Assembly (NCBI GenBank): GCA_964546815.1
Contig: CAZJLR010000010.1
Span: 62,001 to 126,000 of the forward strand
Length of the DNA stretch: 64,000 bases
Direction: 5' to 3'
From: JAIEPM01 sp964546815
GTDB lineage: Bacteria; Cyanobacteriota; Vampirovibrionia; Obscuribacterales; Obscuribacteraceae
Shown here: positions 17,239 to 28,000 of the stretch, piece after piece
How positions within the stretch are numbered: the first letter of the stretch is position 1
How the letters are laid out: every line of letters starts with the position of its first letter
Made by a program: the position numbers and the translations under genes
Notes under the pieces: model-generated
What the model saw: the letters and a program-made list of their open reading frames with translations, nothing else
Told to the model about the DNA's origin: nothing
Database searches by the model: none

Positions 17239-18447
17239 TTACACAGGTTGTGGTGTATTAGCCAGGTTGATTACGACAACAGGATCTACATCTTTCGTGT
17301 AGTCAATTTGAGGAAGCCCGAAACCAAAGAGTTTGGCGAATTCTGTTTTGTAGTTTGCGTAATCAGAAATTTCTTTGAGGTTTTCCGTATTGATGTTTGG
17401 CCACAAATCCATCACCGCTTTTTGGGTGGCCGGGTCCATTTCCCAATCATCCATGCGGATGCGACCGCCATCATCAAGACTTGGAGAATTGCCGTTGTAT
17501 AGCTGTGTTGCGAACAGTCTGTAAATTTGCTCGATGCAGCCTTCATGCGTTCCCTTTTCTTTCATCACTTTGAAAAGCAATGAAATATACAGAGGCACCA
17601 CTGGAATTGCAGCGCTAGCCTGGGTCACAACAGCTTTGTTGACAGATACAACCGCACTACCCTTGATACCAGCCAATTTCTGTCCAAGACGCGCTGCGCG
17701 AAGTTCGAGATCTTCCTTGGCTTTTCCGATGGTTCCATTGCGATAAATTGCCCAGGTTATTTCTGGCCCGATGTAAGAGTAGGCAACAGTCTTGGCACCT
17801 TCAGCCAATACGCCTGCCTTCAGCAAAGCATCAACCCAGAGTTCCCAATCATCGCCACCCATTACTTCAACAGTATTCTTGATGTCTTCTTCTGTTGCAG
17901 ACGGAATTTCAATATCTACGACAGTTTCTTTATCTGTGTTGAGAGTTTTGGCTTTGAACGGCTCGCCGATTGGCTTAAGTGTCGAATCAAAAATTTGTCC
18001 GGTTGCCGGGTGCTTCCTGCGAGGGGAAGCCAAGCTGTAAATTACAAGATCAACTTGACCGAGGTCTCTCTTAATCAAATCAACCGTTTGCTGTCTAATT
18101 TCATTAGAGAATGCATCGCCATTTATGCTCTTTGCATACAAGCCTTTGGCGTGCGCCTGCTTTTCAAATTCAGCAGAGTTGTACCAGCCAGCTGTTGCCG
18201 GCTTCGTTGCTTCTGGTGGACGTTCGAAAAATACACCCACAGTTGCTGCTTGGCAGCTAAACGCAGCGCTGATTCGGCTGGCAAGTCCATAACCGGTGGA
18301 GGCGCCTATGACTAGAACCTTTTTGGGTCCCCCAGAAATGTTTCCTTTTTTCTGAACAAACTCAATTTGCTCACGTACATTCTCGGCACAGCCGTCAGGA
18401 TGGGTAGTTACGCAAATGAAGCCGCGAATTCTGGGATTGATAATCAT
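17239..18447 (-). CDS. fabV: NADH-dependent trans-2-enoyl-CoA/ACP reductase FabV
   Basis: FabV reduces the trans-2 double bond of enoyl-ACP/enoyl-CoA with NADH, the last step of each fatty-acid elongation cycle. The 402-aa length is typical. The Rossmann motif is GASTGYGLASR near residue 49. The family Tyr-X8-Lys active site is visible as Tyr235 and Lys244 in IYRNGTIGKAK. FabV enzymes are known to be insensitive to triclosan in some bacteria; that is family knowledge and not shown here. A possible extended -10 (TGGCATAAT, CATAAT at 18488-18483) lies 35 bases before the ATG. Two TPR lipoprotein genes follow directly. Confidence 0.95.
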   Translation of the reverse strand: MIINPRIRGFICVTTHPDGCAENVREQIEFVQKKGNISGGPKKVLVIGASTGYGLASRISAAFSCQAATVGVFFERPPEATKPATAGWYNSAEFEKQAHAKGLYAKSINGDAFSNEIRQQTVDLIKRDLGQVDLVIYSLASPRRKHPATGQIFDSTLKPIGEPFKAKTLNTDKETVVDIEIPSATEEDIKNTVEVMGGDDWELWVDALLKAGVLAEGAKTVAYSYIGPEITWAIYRNGTIGKAKEDLELRAARLGQKLAGIKGSAVVSVNKAVVTQASAAIPVVPLYISLLFKVMKEKGTHEGCIEQIYRLFATQLYNGNSPSLDDGGRIRMDDWEMDPATQKAVMDLWPNINTENLKEISDYANYKTEFAKLFGFGLPQIDYTKDVDPVVVINLANTPQPV

Positions 18448-18604
18448 TGAACTAGGACCTGCAACTGGGAATCAAGATGCAGATTATGCCACAGATAGAC
18501 AGAAGACATAGTGCTTATCGGGCTTTCGTAAAACGGTGTAAGTTATGACACTCTCATGTAAAACAGTACCCGTCCCCTTGCAGGGACCTCGCCATTTTCC
18601 GTTT

Positions 18605-18680
18605 GTAGGGGCGACGCCATGCGTCGCCCGGCAGTTGAAGACCATCTTAAGGGCTGGGCGACGCATGGCGTCGCCCCTAC
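18605..18680. repeat. Dispersed palindromic repeat, copy B (inverted pair)
   Basis: Two 25-base arms, 18605-18629 and 18656-18680, are exact inverted repeats of each other (outer sequence GTAGGGGCGACGCCATGCGT). Each arm is itself a hairpin, GGGCGACGC-CAT-GCGTCGCCC. A 26-base spacer separates them. The structure resembles a MITE or a paired REP/BIME element. It sits between fabV and the TPR gene at 18712. Confidence 0.85.
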
Positions 18681-18711
18681 AAGCCGGTCGAGGACTCGGA
18701 TCCGAACTATG

Positions 18712-20133
18712 TTACTGGCGTCCTGGAAGGCGGCGGAAAACTGTCTGGCTGCGTTTGCCTAAGAATTTGGCCAGGTCGGTAGCGGCGGTTTTGTAGTCTT
18801 TGAGGCTAAATTCGGTCCAGGCGCGCACATAATAGGCGGCATTGTCGTCAGGACCTAGCTCTAGCGAACGATTGAGATCTGCCAGGGCTTCGTCGAATTT
18901 TTTCATGTATTTGTAAGCCAAGCCGCGATGCAGATAGGCTAAAGCCAGGCGCGGATTTAGCTGAATAGCGCGGCTGAGGTCTTCAACGCAATCTTCCCAA
19001 CGCGAAAGCTTTGAATAAACCAGCCCACGACTGAAGTGAACGACCGGGTCATCAGGCTGCAACTTGATTGCGGCATTCAAATCTTCTAGCGCCGAATTGA
19101 ATTTTTTCAATTTCAACCAGGCTAGCCCACGCTCCATCAGCGCCGCAGACGAACGCGGCTCAAGACGATAAGCCTGGCTAAAATCTTCAATTGCTTTCTT
19201 ATAGTCTTTGCACAAGAAATGCACATGCCCGCGATTTAGATATGCACGAAATTTCAAAGGCTCAAGCCTGATTGTTTCACTGTAATCAGAAAGCGCCTTG
19301 CGCAGCCTACCGAGCCGCAATAGAGCCAGCGCGCGGTTATTGTACGCCGCAGTGTCAGACTGATTTATTTCAATGCTCGCATCAAATTCTTTCAACGCTT
19401 CTGCATTTTGCTCAGCTTTCAAAAACTCAACACCGCGCAAAAAATGTTTGCGCGAAAGCTCGTCTAAACCATGGCGTGGAGTGGCGTAATCTGGCTTTAT
19501 TTGCAACGCACGCTCATAAGCATTTTTTGCTTCTTTAAGCTCACCTGCGCGCAAAAGCACAGTGCCAAGATTATTCCAGATGGGCGCAAATTCAGGATTT
19601 GACTTTGCAGCACGCTCAAAACACTGGCGAGCCTTTTGCAAACTGCCTTCGTCCGATTCAATCAAACCCAGGTTGTACCAGGACTCAGAGCAATCGGGCG
19701 AAATCTTCAAAGCTGTGTCGAGAGCGTCTCTTGCACCGGCATAATTATTGCAGGCATGCAATGCCCGCCCCAGCCCATTCCACGACTCAACGTGCAAGCT
19801 GTGCAATTCCACTGCTTTTTGAAATGCCGCCGCCGCTTCTTGAAAGTTTTCCAATCGAGTTTGAGCGGCACCCAATCCGTACCAAATTTCAGTTTTTTCC
19901 GCAGAAATTCTGCTGAGCCGAGAAAACAAATCGGCTGACTCGCGATTTTGTCCTACGATTAGATATAAGCGGGCAAGCATCTCTAACACGTCAAAATCGT
20001 TAGCGTCGATAATCAAAGCACGCTTACAGAAATTGACTGCTTCGAGATATTTTTGACTATCAAACAGCCTTTGAGCTGTCTGCTTCAGTCGTTCTGCCTG
20101 CAGAGTTGAGTTCATGACAAACAAGTTTTCCAT
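18712..20133 (-). CDS. Cytosolic TPR-repeat protein
   Basis: The protein is 473 aa from ATG at 20133 (TTG at 20142 and ATG at 20115 are alternatives, none with a strong Shine-Dalgarno sequence). There is no signal peptide. About 13 canonical 34-residue TPR units run from near residue 15 to the end, for example YLEAVNFCKRALIIDANDFD, AIKLQPDDPVVHFSRGLVYS and NLGLIESDEGSLQKARQCFE. The C-terminus is basic (LGKRSQTVFRRLPGRQ). TPR arrays mediate protein-protein contacts. It is divergent from the GH13 fusion gene, and copy B of the palindromic repeat lies 31 bp past its stop codon. Confidence 0.85.
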   Translation of the reverse strand: MENLFVMNSTLQAERLKQTAQRLFDSQKYLEAVNFCKRALIIDANDFDVLEMLARLYLIVGQNRESADLFSRLSRISAEKTEIWYGLGAAQTRLENFQEAAAAFQKAVELHSLHVESWNGLGRALHACNNYAGARDALDTALKISPDCSESWYNLGLIESDEGSLQKARQCFERAAKSNPEFAPIWNNLGTVLLRAGELKEAKNAYERALQIKPDYATPRHGLDELSRKHFLRGVEFLKAEQNAEALKEFDASIEINQSDTAAYNNRALALLRLGRLRKALSDYSETIRLEPLKFRAYLNRGHVHFLCKDYKKAIEDFSQAYRLEPRSSAALMERGLAWLKLKKFNSALEDLNAAIKLQPDDPVVHFSRGLVYSKLSRWEDCVEDLSRAIQLNPRLALAYLHRGLAYKYMKKFDEALADLNRSLELGPDDNAAYYVRAWTEFSLKDYKTAATDLAKFLGKRSQTVFRRLPGRQ

Positions 20134-20406
20134 GATATTCAAAGTCTGTCCATAGCTGCTTTAAGATTCGTCCACGTTTGTAGCTTGTCTTCGATCAGAT
20201 GAGCAGCAAGAGTCTCGCGCGCCAGGCGCCACCTTAAACCGACTTAAGCTGACTCGAAATGACCACAGCTTATTGCTTACAGCCAATTCCAATTTTTGGA
20301 CAAAAATTTTGGCGTGGATTTCCCATATCTAATATCAATTAGATCAATAAAAATCGACCCTGGAATAGTTCGGCTACGCATTTGCCTTGTCTGGAAGGGT
20401 GAAGGA

Positions 20407-23400
20407 ATGGAATCCTTCGATCACACAACTTTGAGCCGGTCTGAATTATTGGCAGACCACACTACAGACCCAAGGTCTGAGGGGTGGTTGGCTGACAATG
20501 TCTGGCATCCTTTCGTCAACGGCACAGGCGTCACCCAGATTTATAACAACTTCGCAAGCAAAAAAATCGAACCGGCATATGTTGCCCCCGCAAAAACATT
20601 AAGCACCGACTGGGCTGTGCAAAGCATCGCCTCAGCAGGCGGCGCCATCCTCACATATTCGCTAGTAGGCAAAGCCAGCGGAATGGGGCTTAGTTTCGCC
20701 GGTGAAAAGCTAGGAGTGCAGGGTGCAGCAGCCCGATTTTTAGCCAGCGGCACAACAGCTCAAATAGTCGGCGCCGGACTTTATGATTTCGCAAAAGCGC
20801 CCAATCAGGGTGAAACAAGACTGGGCAACGCAGCAGGCTCGGTGGCTGCATTCGGCGTTTTTGCTGCCGGCAACCATCTGCTAGGACAGTCAAAACTTGT
20901 AGCAAATAGCAATTTCTACACCGGCCTTGGACGCATTGCAGTGGGTGCCGCTGGTGGACTGACTTCGCTTGAAACATCGCATTTCGTCTCAAACCAGCTC
21001 GGCGAAGACAGCAAGCTCACCTGGGATGACAGATTTAAAGCAATGGCAAACGGCGGCTTCGTCAATGTCGCCCTCCCGCCAATTCAAAAAGGCATCACGA
21101 CTGCAATTGACGTTGTTAACGCGCAGCCATGGGGCAAAGGAATTCCTGTTGAAAGATTCCTCGAATACAACAAAGATAGCGTCAAAGACCAAATAGCCAA
21201 CCTTGAAAAACAGCCCTCGGCATCGCAAGAAAAGCTAAGCAGTTTAAAAGAACAACTTGCATCGCTGGAAGACCCTGTCATTCGCAAATTGGGTCGTGAC
21301 AATCCGCTTGCAAGAATCAAAGTTTTAGATGGACAAACAGATACTTCACGCGCCGACATGGGCAAGAACCGGGTCGAATTCGTAGAACGCGAAGGCACCG
21401 GAAAGCTTGCTCATGAGCTAAAACATTTGCGCATTGGAAAGCTGGCAGAGCCTTTCTACAAAGAAATCAGCAGCACGGCAAAAACAGACCCGCTCAAAGC
21501 AGAAGCCGATTATTTGACTTTGCGCGCCAACATGGAATCTGCTGCGCGTCAAACTGAAAATCTGGTTCAATCTAACAAACAGGGCGCTGTGCCCACTACC
21601 GAAAACCCTCTCGCCATCGGACTTGAAACCGCAGGCAATGGTAGAACTTATTTTGAAAACTGGTCGAGCGAATGGAAACAATTCAAAGAGAATCCAAAAT
21701 ACAGACCTGGATTTGAATACGCGCCAGCAAAACCTGGAGAAGCAGGCAACAATCCGCCTGAAAAGCCCGCCACTACAGGCGACACCACTCCCCTGGCAAG
21801 AAACTCTGCAAAAGCAGCAGCCGCCCCCGCAGAAATGCCTATGGGCGCAACCGTAACAGACAAGGGCATTAACTTTGCGGTAAAGTCTGAACAAGCGACA
21901 AAAATCGAAGTTTTGATATACGACAAGGCCGGTGACAAGACTCCCAGCCGCGTCATACCGATGCAGAAAAACGGCAACACATGGCAAGTTTTCGCTGACG
22001 GATTGAAAGAAGGAACTCTTTATCAATATCGCGCCGATGGACCCAACACACCAGAAAAAGATGGCAGCCGCTTTAACGGAAAAATAGGACTCATCGACCC
22101 AGAAGCAAAAGCAGTTAGCGACCCAGAAATTCCCCTGAGCAACAGGGGCTCTAAAGCGCCGGAAAATCTGGGCGACATGCCAAAATCAATTGCAATCAAG
22201 GACGCTTACGACTGGAAAGGAGACAAGGCGCCCAACACGCCAATGTCCAAGACAGTAATGTATGAGCTGAACGTGCGCGGATTTACCGGCGGCGATGAAT
22301 CTCTGGGCAATTTGAAAGGAACCTACCGAGGACTCATCGAGAAAATTCCACATCTCAAAGAACTTGGTATTACAGCAGTAGAAATAATGCCTGTGATGCA
22401 AGGTGACAGAGCCCCATGGGGTCCGATCAACCCGCTTACCGGCGAAGCTAACAGAGACAGCTGGAACTACAATCAAGTTGCATACAAAGCACCAGACGGC
22501 AGCCTGGCTGCTGACGGCAAGCTAGGGCAACAAGTTGCAGAATTCAAAGACCTTGTGCGCGAAATGCACGCCAACAACATTGAAGTGATTATGGACGTGG
22601 TGTTCAACCACACACGCGAAGGCGGTCCTGAAGGTCCAACCATCAACCTCAAAGGGCTAGACAACAAAGCATACTACATGCTCAATCCAAACAACCCGGC
22701 AGAGTATGTAGACAAGACGGGCTGCGGCAACACTCTCAACGCTAACAATCCGCTCACGCAAGACCTCATAATCAACTCGTTGAAATATTGGGTGCAAGAA
22801 ATGCACGTCGACGGTTTCAGGTTTGACCTTGCTACTACATTTAAATACGATGTCGATGGGCAAGAAAAAGCCAAAACAGCCATCATGGAAAGAATTGAAA
22901 ATGACCCAGTTCTCTCCAAAGTCAAACTGGTGGCAGAACCATGGAGCATGGAGCAATACTATTTAGGTAGGTTCTCCGATCGCCTGTGGTCTGAATGGAA
23001 CGGCAACTTCCGCGACACTGTGCGCAAATTTGTGAAGAGCGACAGCGGTCAAACAGCCACGCTTGCAGATCGTATCGCCGGTTCTCCTGGCTGGTTTGAT
23101 GCAAGCAAGGGACGTTATTCAGTTAATGGAGTAACATTCCACGACGGTTTCACAATGCAAGACCTTGTCACTTACAATGACAAACACAATTTTGAAAACG
23201 GCGAAAACAATCGAGACGGTAGCAACGATAACTTCAGCTGGAACAGCGGCGTGGAAGGCGCAGATTTATCACGTTTGTCGCAAGCTGAAAGAATGGCGGT
23301 TGAGAACCTTAGAGTAAGACAAGTGAAAAATATGATGGCATTGATGATGCTATCTAGAGGAACACCTATTGTGCTGGCCGGCGACGAAATGCGGCGCACA

Positions 23401-23835
23401 ACCAACGGCAACAACAATGCCTGGGACCTGGACAAAGTCAATCAAATCGACTGGAGCCTCAAAGACAAAAACGCAGACATGGTTCGCTTCACAAAAATGC
23501 TGATCGACCTTCGCCAACGCAATGGCATCGGCAGCCTTGACCCGAGCTCATTTACATGGCACGGCGTAGAACCATACAAACCAGACTTTAACGATTACGC
23601 ACATTTGATTGCCTGGCAAACTAAACCGACTGTTCCGGGGGCTAAGCCCCTGTACTCGGCTTTCAATTCTTACTGGGAGCCAATCACAGTTCATCTCCCG
23701 CAGGGAAATTGGGCAAGACTAATCGATACTAATCTGCCGGTAGGACAAGACATCGTGACGCCAAACCAGGCGACTCCGATAGATAAGACTTACACCATCC
23801 AACCGCGCTCTGGCATTGTGCTTGAGGGTCGCTAG
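20407..23835 (+). CDS. GH13 debranching-type enzyme with large N-terminal module
   Basis: The protein is 1142 aa from ATG at 20407 (GGAAGGG seven bases upstream; a TTG at 20296 in frame is less likely). The C-terminal half is an isoamylase/glycogen-debranching type GH13 enzyme, with a CBM48 domain (ATVTDKGINFAVKSE), then the barrel. Nucleophile Asp807 lies in DGFRFDLA, acid/base Glu844 in LVAEPW and Asp925 in TYNDKHN. It should hydrolyse alpha-1,6 branches of glycogen or starch. The first 400 or so residues are unusual: a hydrophobic glycine/alanine-rich segment (about 40-250) similar to the gene at 47877-50156, then a region with HELKH (residues 336-340), an HExxH zincin-like motif. No signal peptide is seen. 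Confidence 0.88.
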   Translation: MESFDHTTLSRSELLADHTTDPRSEGWLADNVWHPFVNGTGVTQIYNNFASKKIEPAYVAPAKTLSTDWAVQSIASAGGAILTYSLVGKASGMGLSFAGEKLGVQGAAARFLASGTTAQIVGAGLYDFAKAPNQGETRLGNAAGSVAAFGVFAAGNHLLGQSKLVANSNFYTGLGRIAVGAAGGLTSLETSHFVSNQLGEDSKLTWDDRFKAMANGGFVNVALPPIQKGITTAIDVVNAQPWGKGIPVERFLEYNKDSVKDQIANLEKQPSASQEKLSSLKEQLASLEDPVIRKLGRDNPLARIKVLDGQTDTSRADMGKNRVEFVEREGTGKLAHELKHLRIGKLAEPFYKEISSTAKTDPLKAEADYLTLRANMESAARQTENLVQSNKQGAVPTTENPLAIGLETAGNGRTYFENWSSEWKQFKENPKYRPGFEYAPAKPGEAGNNPPEKPATTGDTTPLARNSAKAAAAPAEMPMGATVTDKGINFAVKSEQATKIEVLIYDKAGDKTPSRVIPMQKNGNTWQVFADGLKEGTLYQYRADGPNTPEKDGSRFNGKIGLIDPEAKAVSDPEIPLSNRGSKAPENLGDMPKSIAIKDAYDWKGDKAPNTPMSKTVMYELNVRGFTGGDESLGNLKGTYRGLIEKIPHLKELGITAVEIMPVMQGDRAPWGPINPLTGEANRDSWNYNQVAYKAPDGSLAADGKLGQQVAEFKDLVREMHANNIEVIMDVVFNHTREGGPEGPTINLKGLDNKAYYMLNPNNPAEYVDKTGCGNTLNANNPLTQDLIINSLKYWVQEMHVDGFRFDLATTFKYDVDGQEKAKTAIMERIENDPVLSKVKLVAEPWSMEQYYLGRFSDRLWSEWNGNFRDTVRKFVKSDSGQTATLADRIAGSPGWFDASKGRYSVNGVTFHDGFTMQDLVTYNDKHNFENGENNRDGSNDNFSWNSGVEGADLSRLSQAERMAVENLRVRQVKNMMALMMLSRGTPIVLAGDEMRRTTNGNNNAWDLDKVNQIDWSLKDKNADMVRFTKMLIDLRQRNGIGSLDPSSFTWHGVEPYKPDFNDYAHLIAWQTKPTVPGAKPLYSAFNSYWEPITVHLPQGNWARLIDTNLPVGQDIVTPNQATPIDKTYTIQPRSGIVLEGR

Positions 23836-24060
23836 CGTAACCTCGCGAGCACTTAGCATTTGACAAAAAATAACAGCTAAAGTGTCTCTGCCTATGCCTT
23901 TCGAGCAAAGCAAATAAGCATAAAATTTGAATTGCTGAGGTCTTTTTCGTAGATCCACCATTCACCCGGCGGGCATAATTAGGTTAACTACTCCTAGGAA
24001 AAGGTATGTTCTTATGTAATTGGCATCGGGGCAGTTGGAAGGAAGAGCTGGAGATTTTTT

Positions 24061-24996
24061 ATGGACAATCCGAATAGGGCAGAGAAACCCGCTGCGCAGC
24101 AGCCGGACGTAGACTGGTATTCGATGCATCAGGACAGGCCCGGAGCCAAGGCACCTGATCAAGCACCGCAAAAACCAGCAGACGACCCTTACTCATATCA
24201 TCAAGACGGGCCGGCAAAACCAGGCAAGACGCCTGAAAAGCCAGGAACTGATGGCAAACAAAGTTTAACTCTGTACGACGTCGCTGAAAGAGAGCTACGC
24301 GCCAGTCACACACAAATCAAAAGTCAGGACGATATCTATCGTAAGCTGAATGAAATGATGGTGGCACACGGACACAAAAAGGCTAACATCGACGGCAGAA
24401 CCGGTATTAACGACCACATGCTTCCGAAAGAATGGAATTCGGTTGACCCACGTTCATTACTGTCGCATGGCGATAAACAGCAACCTCACAAACCGGCCCC
24501 CGAACATCACAAGCCGGCACCAGAGAAGCACAAGCCAGCACCAGAGCATCACAAGCCGGCAGAACAACATCAACCAACCGAGCGCAGACCAAGACCAGGT
24601 CAGCAAAATGAATCACCGGTTTATGAAAGACCACCTCAACGTCAGCCAGTAGTGCGCTCCGAAGCTCCGTATTACGAGCAACAGCAACGCCCGGCACCAG
24701 TCTATTATCAACAAAGACCAGATGCCGGTGCGCAAATCGGCAACGTGATCGGTGGTGTTATTGGCGCCGTTGGAACAGGACTTCTTCTTAACGGCTTGTT
24801 TGGTGGTCATCGCCATCATGGCTATGAGTACAACAGAGGCTGGAACCAGGGCTATGAATATAACCGTGGTTACGATTACAACCGTGGTTATGAATATAAC
24901 AACTACAATAACTACAACAATTACAACAATTACAACAACTACAACAGATACAACAATCAACAGCATTGGCATCAAAGACGCCAATGGGGCTACTAG
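24061..24996 (+). CDS. Hypothetical Pro/His- and Tyr/Asn-rich protein
   Basis: The protein is 311 aa and its ATG has GGAG seven bases upstream. The N-terminal 60 residues are Pro/Asp/Gln-rich. A small helical domain follows (about 65-130, LYDVAERELRASHTQI ... VAHGHKKANIDGRTGINDH) that loosely recalls LysM-type repeats. Next come HKPAPEHHKPAPEKHK repeats. A glycine-zipper-like hydrophobic segment (GNVIGGVIGAVGTGLLLNGL, about residue 228-247) precedes a tail of YEYNRG and YNN repeats. The segment could insert in or associate with membranes. No known family. The gene lies downstream of the GH13 fusion on the same strand and ends at a strong terminator. Confidence 0.7.
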   Translation: MDNPNRAEKPAAQQPDVDWYSMHQDRPGAKAPDQAPQKPADDPYSYHQDGPAKPGKTPEKPGTDGKQSLTLYDVAERELRASHTQIKSQDDIYRKLNEMMVAHGHKKANIDGRTGINDHMLPKEWNSVDPRSLLSHGDKQQPHKPAPEHHKPAPEKHKPAPEHHKPAEQHQPTERRPRPGQQNESPVYERPPQRQPVVRSEAPYYEQQQRPAPVYYQQRPDAGAQIGNVIGGVIGAVGTGLLLNGLFGGHRHHGYEYNRGWNQGYEYNRGYDYNRGYEYNNYNNYNNYNNYNNYNRYNNQQHWHQRRQWGY

Positions 24997-25025
24997 ATAA
25001 TCAAGCCCATAAGACAGAAGACTTT

Positions 25026-25061
25026 GAACGAGCTATGAAATCATGGCTCGTTCTATTTTTT
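25026..25061 (+). terminator. Intrinsic terminator for the plus-strand gene at 24061
   Basis: GAACGAGC (25026-25033) pairs with GCTCGTTC (25046-25053). ATGA/TCAT extends the stem inside, and TATTTTTT follows. The U-tract overlaps the stop codon (TAG, 25055-25053) of the convergent gene on the other strand. Confidence 0.85.
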
Positions 25062-28000
25062 GCTATCTTCCTCGTCTTCGTCTTCTTCGTCATCATCATC
25101 AGCCGCATCATCTTCGTCATCGGCTGCGGCTTTGAAAGCGGCTTTGCGAGAGTCAATCGCACTTTGTTCTTGCCATTTTTTGATCATGCCATTGGGTCCA
25201 AACAACCAGAACGCAATACCGCCGGCAACAACAAGAAAGCAAATCAACCCTGTCAAAACTTGCGTAAACAGCGCCTGAACACCTGCTATGCCGTTGTTCA
25301 AATTGTCGGACTGCGACACCGTGCTTGAAGCGCCCTGCGGTGCAGAGGCATCCACAGGCACCATACTTGATACATCACCCGGAACAACGTTGGGCACACC
25401 CGGCGACAACGAAGTCTGCATTCCAGGCGGAGCAGCAGCCTGCATGCCCTGCTGAGGCTGCGGAGGCAAGTCTGTAGGCACTTCGTTCATGATGTCTGCA
25501 AGTGATTCATGAGGCGGCGCGGCAGCATTGTTGCCTGCCGGCGGAGCGCTTGCCTGACTTGCATTTGCTTGCGCTTTCGGGTGCGGCGGTTGCAATTGAG
25601 CTTTGAATTTACCGCTCAAGGGTGGTCCGTTCGGTCGTGCGAAGTGCCACTCGCCTCGCATGATTGGCGCGGCGGCCTCATACAAAACAGCTTGCGTGAC
25701 TTTGCCCGAATAGGAAATCGGTTTATTCATTGGCTTGCCGTCTTTGATGTAGATTTTTCCAAAGGTCGCCACACCTTTATGAAACTTGCCTTTAATCAAG
25801 AACTCGCCCATCGCGTCTTCGCCTGCGCCGCGGAAAACTTCGCCAGTCTGCTTAATGACTATGGCACCATTAACTACACTCTTGTTGGAATTTTGAAATG
25901 CATAACGCCAGTTGCCTGTTAAGTTGGTCACAACTTTAGGAATAGCAGGAGGCTTTGGTGGCGCCGGTGGAGTAGCTTGTGGCTTAGCGCCCGAAGCTCC
26001 GGCCGGAACACCTTGGGCAGCTTGACCGGTGGTCGCTGCAGCAGTCCCCGGCGGAGGCTGAGATGCTGGCGTTGCAATTGGGGGAACTTGTGCCGTTTGA
26101 GCGGCTGGCAATGAAGCAGGTTGATCAGCTGGGACTGGTGCAGGACCTGGTGCGGGACCTGCGGCTAGCCCCGGACCCTGAGCCTGAGCCGGACCCGAGG
26201 CCGGTGCCTGTGCCGGTCCTGGTATTACACCTGGTGCCTGTCCCGATGTCGCACCTGCAGGAGATTGAGCGGACTGTCCGGGCGCAGATCCTTGAGCAGG
26301 ACCCGACCCCAGCCCGGGGATCGAAAAGCCGCTCAAACCGGGGGCGCTTCCCGGCGGCGAAGCAGGAGACTGACTTGCGGTCGGTCCCGGTAATGCAGCT
26401 GGTTGAGCCTGCTCTGATGGCAGGAAGTCTTCGAGCGGTTCACTTTTTGCAGGCTTGGACTCGATAGGAAATTGTGCTGCAGCGCTTTGCCGTTGAGGCA
26501 AAGATGGCAAACCGCGAGCACCAGGCATTGAAGGCGCCGATGGCAAGCCAGGAAAATGAAAACCACCCGCCCCCGAAGCGATCGATGCAAACGGCGAACC
26601 CGAATCAGACTGCTTACTTGAAGTGAAGTTATTGACGATGGTAACCATGTTATAAACCATGACTACAACAGGAAATCCAAAAATCATGAAGAGCACGCCG
26701 GTGGTGATTATGGCGCCCTTCGAAATCGATTTGCCAAATATATTGACTGTTCCAGACGAACGTTTACTGGCCGAAGCAGTTTCTTTGTTTTTTTGGCGTT
26801 TTTGAGCAAAACGTTGTTTGCGCGCTTCAAGTTCGTCGGTCTCAGCATCAGCGGTCGCCGCTTGCGTTGAGTCTTTTCCTTTGCTTGTCGAAGCTACAAT
26901 CTTAACAGCGTCAGCAGCATCATCTGACTCCACCGGCGATACCACCGTATCAGAGTGGCGATTTTCAGTTCTGAGCTTCTTTTTGTGAACGCGCCGAGGG
27001 AATGATGTTTTTCCACCCAGAGCATGCTCTGCCTCCGCAGACTCGGAGCCCGTGGAAGACGCTTCATTTGTCTCGTGCTCTGCCTTCACCTGCGGACTGG
27101 ACTGTTGCGGCAAATTGTCTTCGCTATTTGCATCAATAAATCTGGTAACCGAATTATCAACGGGTTGAGGAGCTTCGTCCGGCTCATCCGCAGCTTTAAC
27201 CTCAACTGCGGCAGGAAATACAGCGGGAAATACAGAGGCAGAACTTTTGCTGTGCTCAGTTGTTTTTTGCGGCTCTGGCTCATGAGCTTGCGCAGCGGCT
27301 TGCGGAGGCTCAAGGTCAGGACGCGATTCAGTTTCTAATTCTGGAGCCGCCGGAAATACAGCCGCGGGAAAAGCAGCCTCGGGGACAGCAGCCTCATGAA
27401 CAGCGGACTGCGGCACTGCAGCGGGGAACGGCTCCGCAGCTTTACTTGGACGCCAGCCAGGCGTAAATGCACTGTTTTCATCGCTCTTACTGGGCTGCGC
27501 GACTTCTTCATCTACGCACTCATGCCCTACGGATGAGAATTCGTGCGACTCTAGCTGCGACGGAGAGTGAGCTTCCATCTCCGGCGGTGAATGCGATTCC
27601 ATTATCGGCGGAGAGTGACTTTCCATCATCGGCGGATTGTGAGAACCCATTTCCGGAGGTGAATGCGACTCTTGCAACGACGGATCATATTCCTGCATAA
27701 CACGAGGATCCGTATCATATGAATCCATTGCCTGTGGTTCGTCAGACTCTATCCAATGATTTTCGGGCGCGTCGTCTTCATAAGTTCCTGCAGATTCTTC
27801 CGCATAAGATTCCATTCGTTGCACTACATCTGGTGGCGCTTCAAACGCATCATCTTGCTGCGTGTCATTGAACTCACCGTGATATGAAGTCATTGGCTCC
27901 ACATCTGCGTTTTCAGTTTCATATGAATCCATCGCTTGGACACCGTTTTCATCGGCATCATATGAATTTACAAGCTGGGAAGAACTAGAATCATCGCCAT

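Noticed and set aside
24613..24984. Antisense Val/Ile-rich frame opposite the Tyr/Asn-rich tail
   Set aside because: Shadow of the YNN repeats, with no ribosome site.
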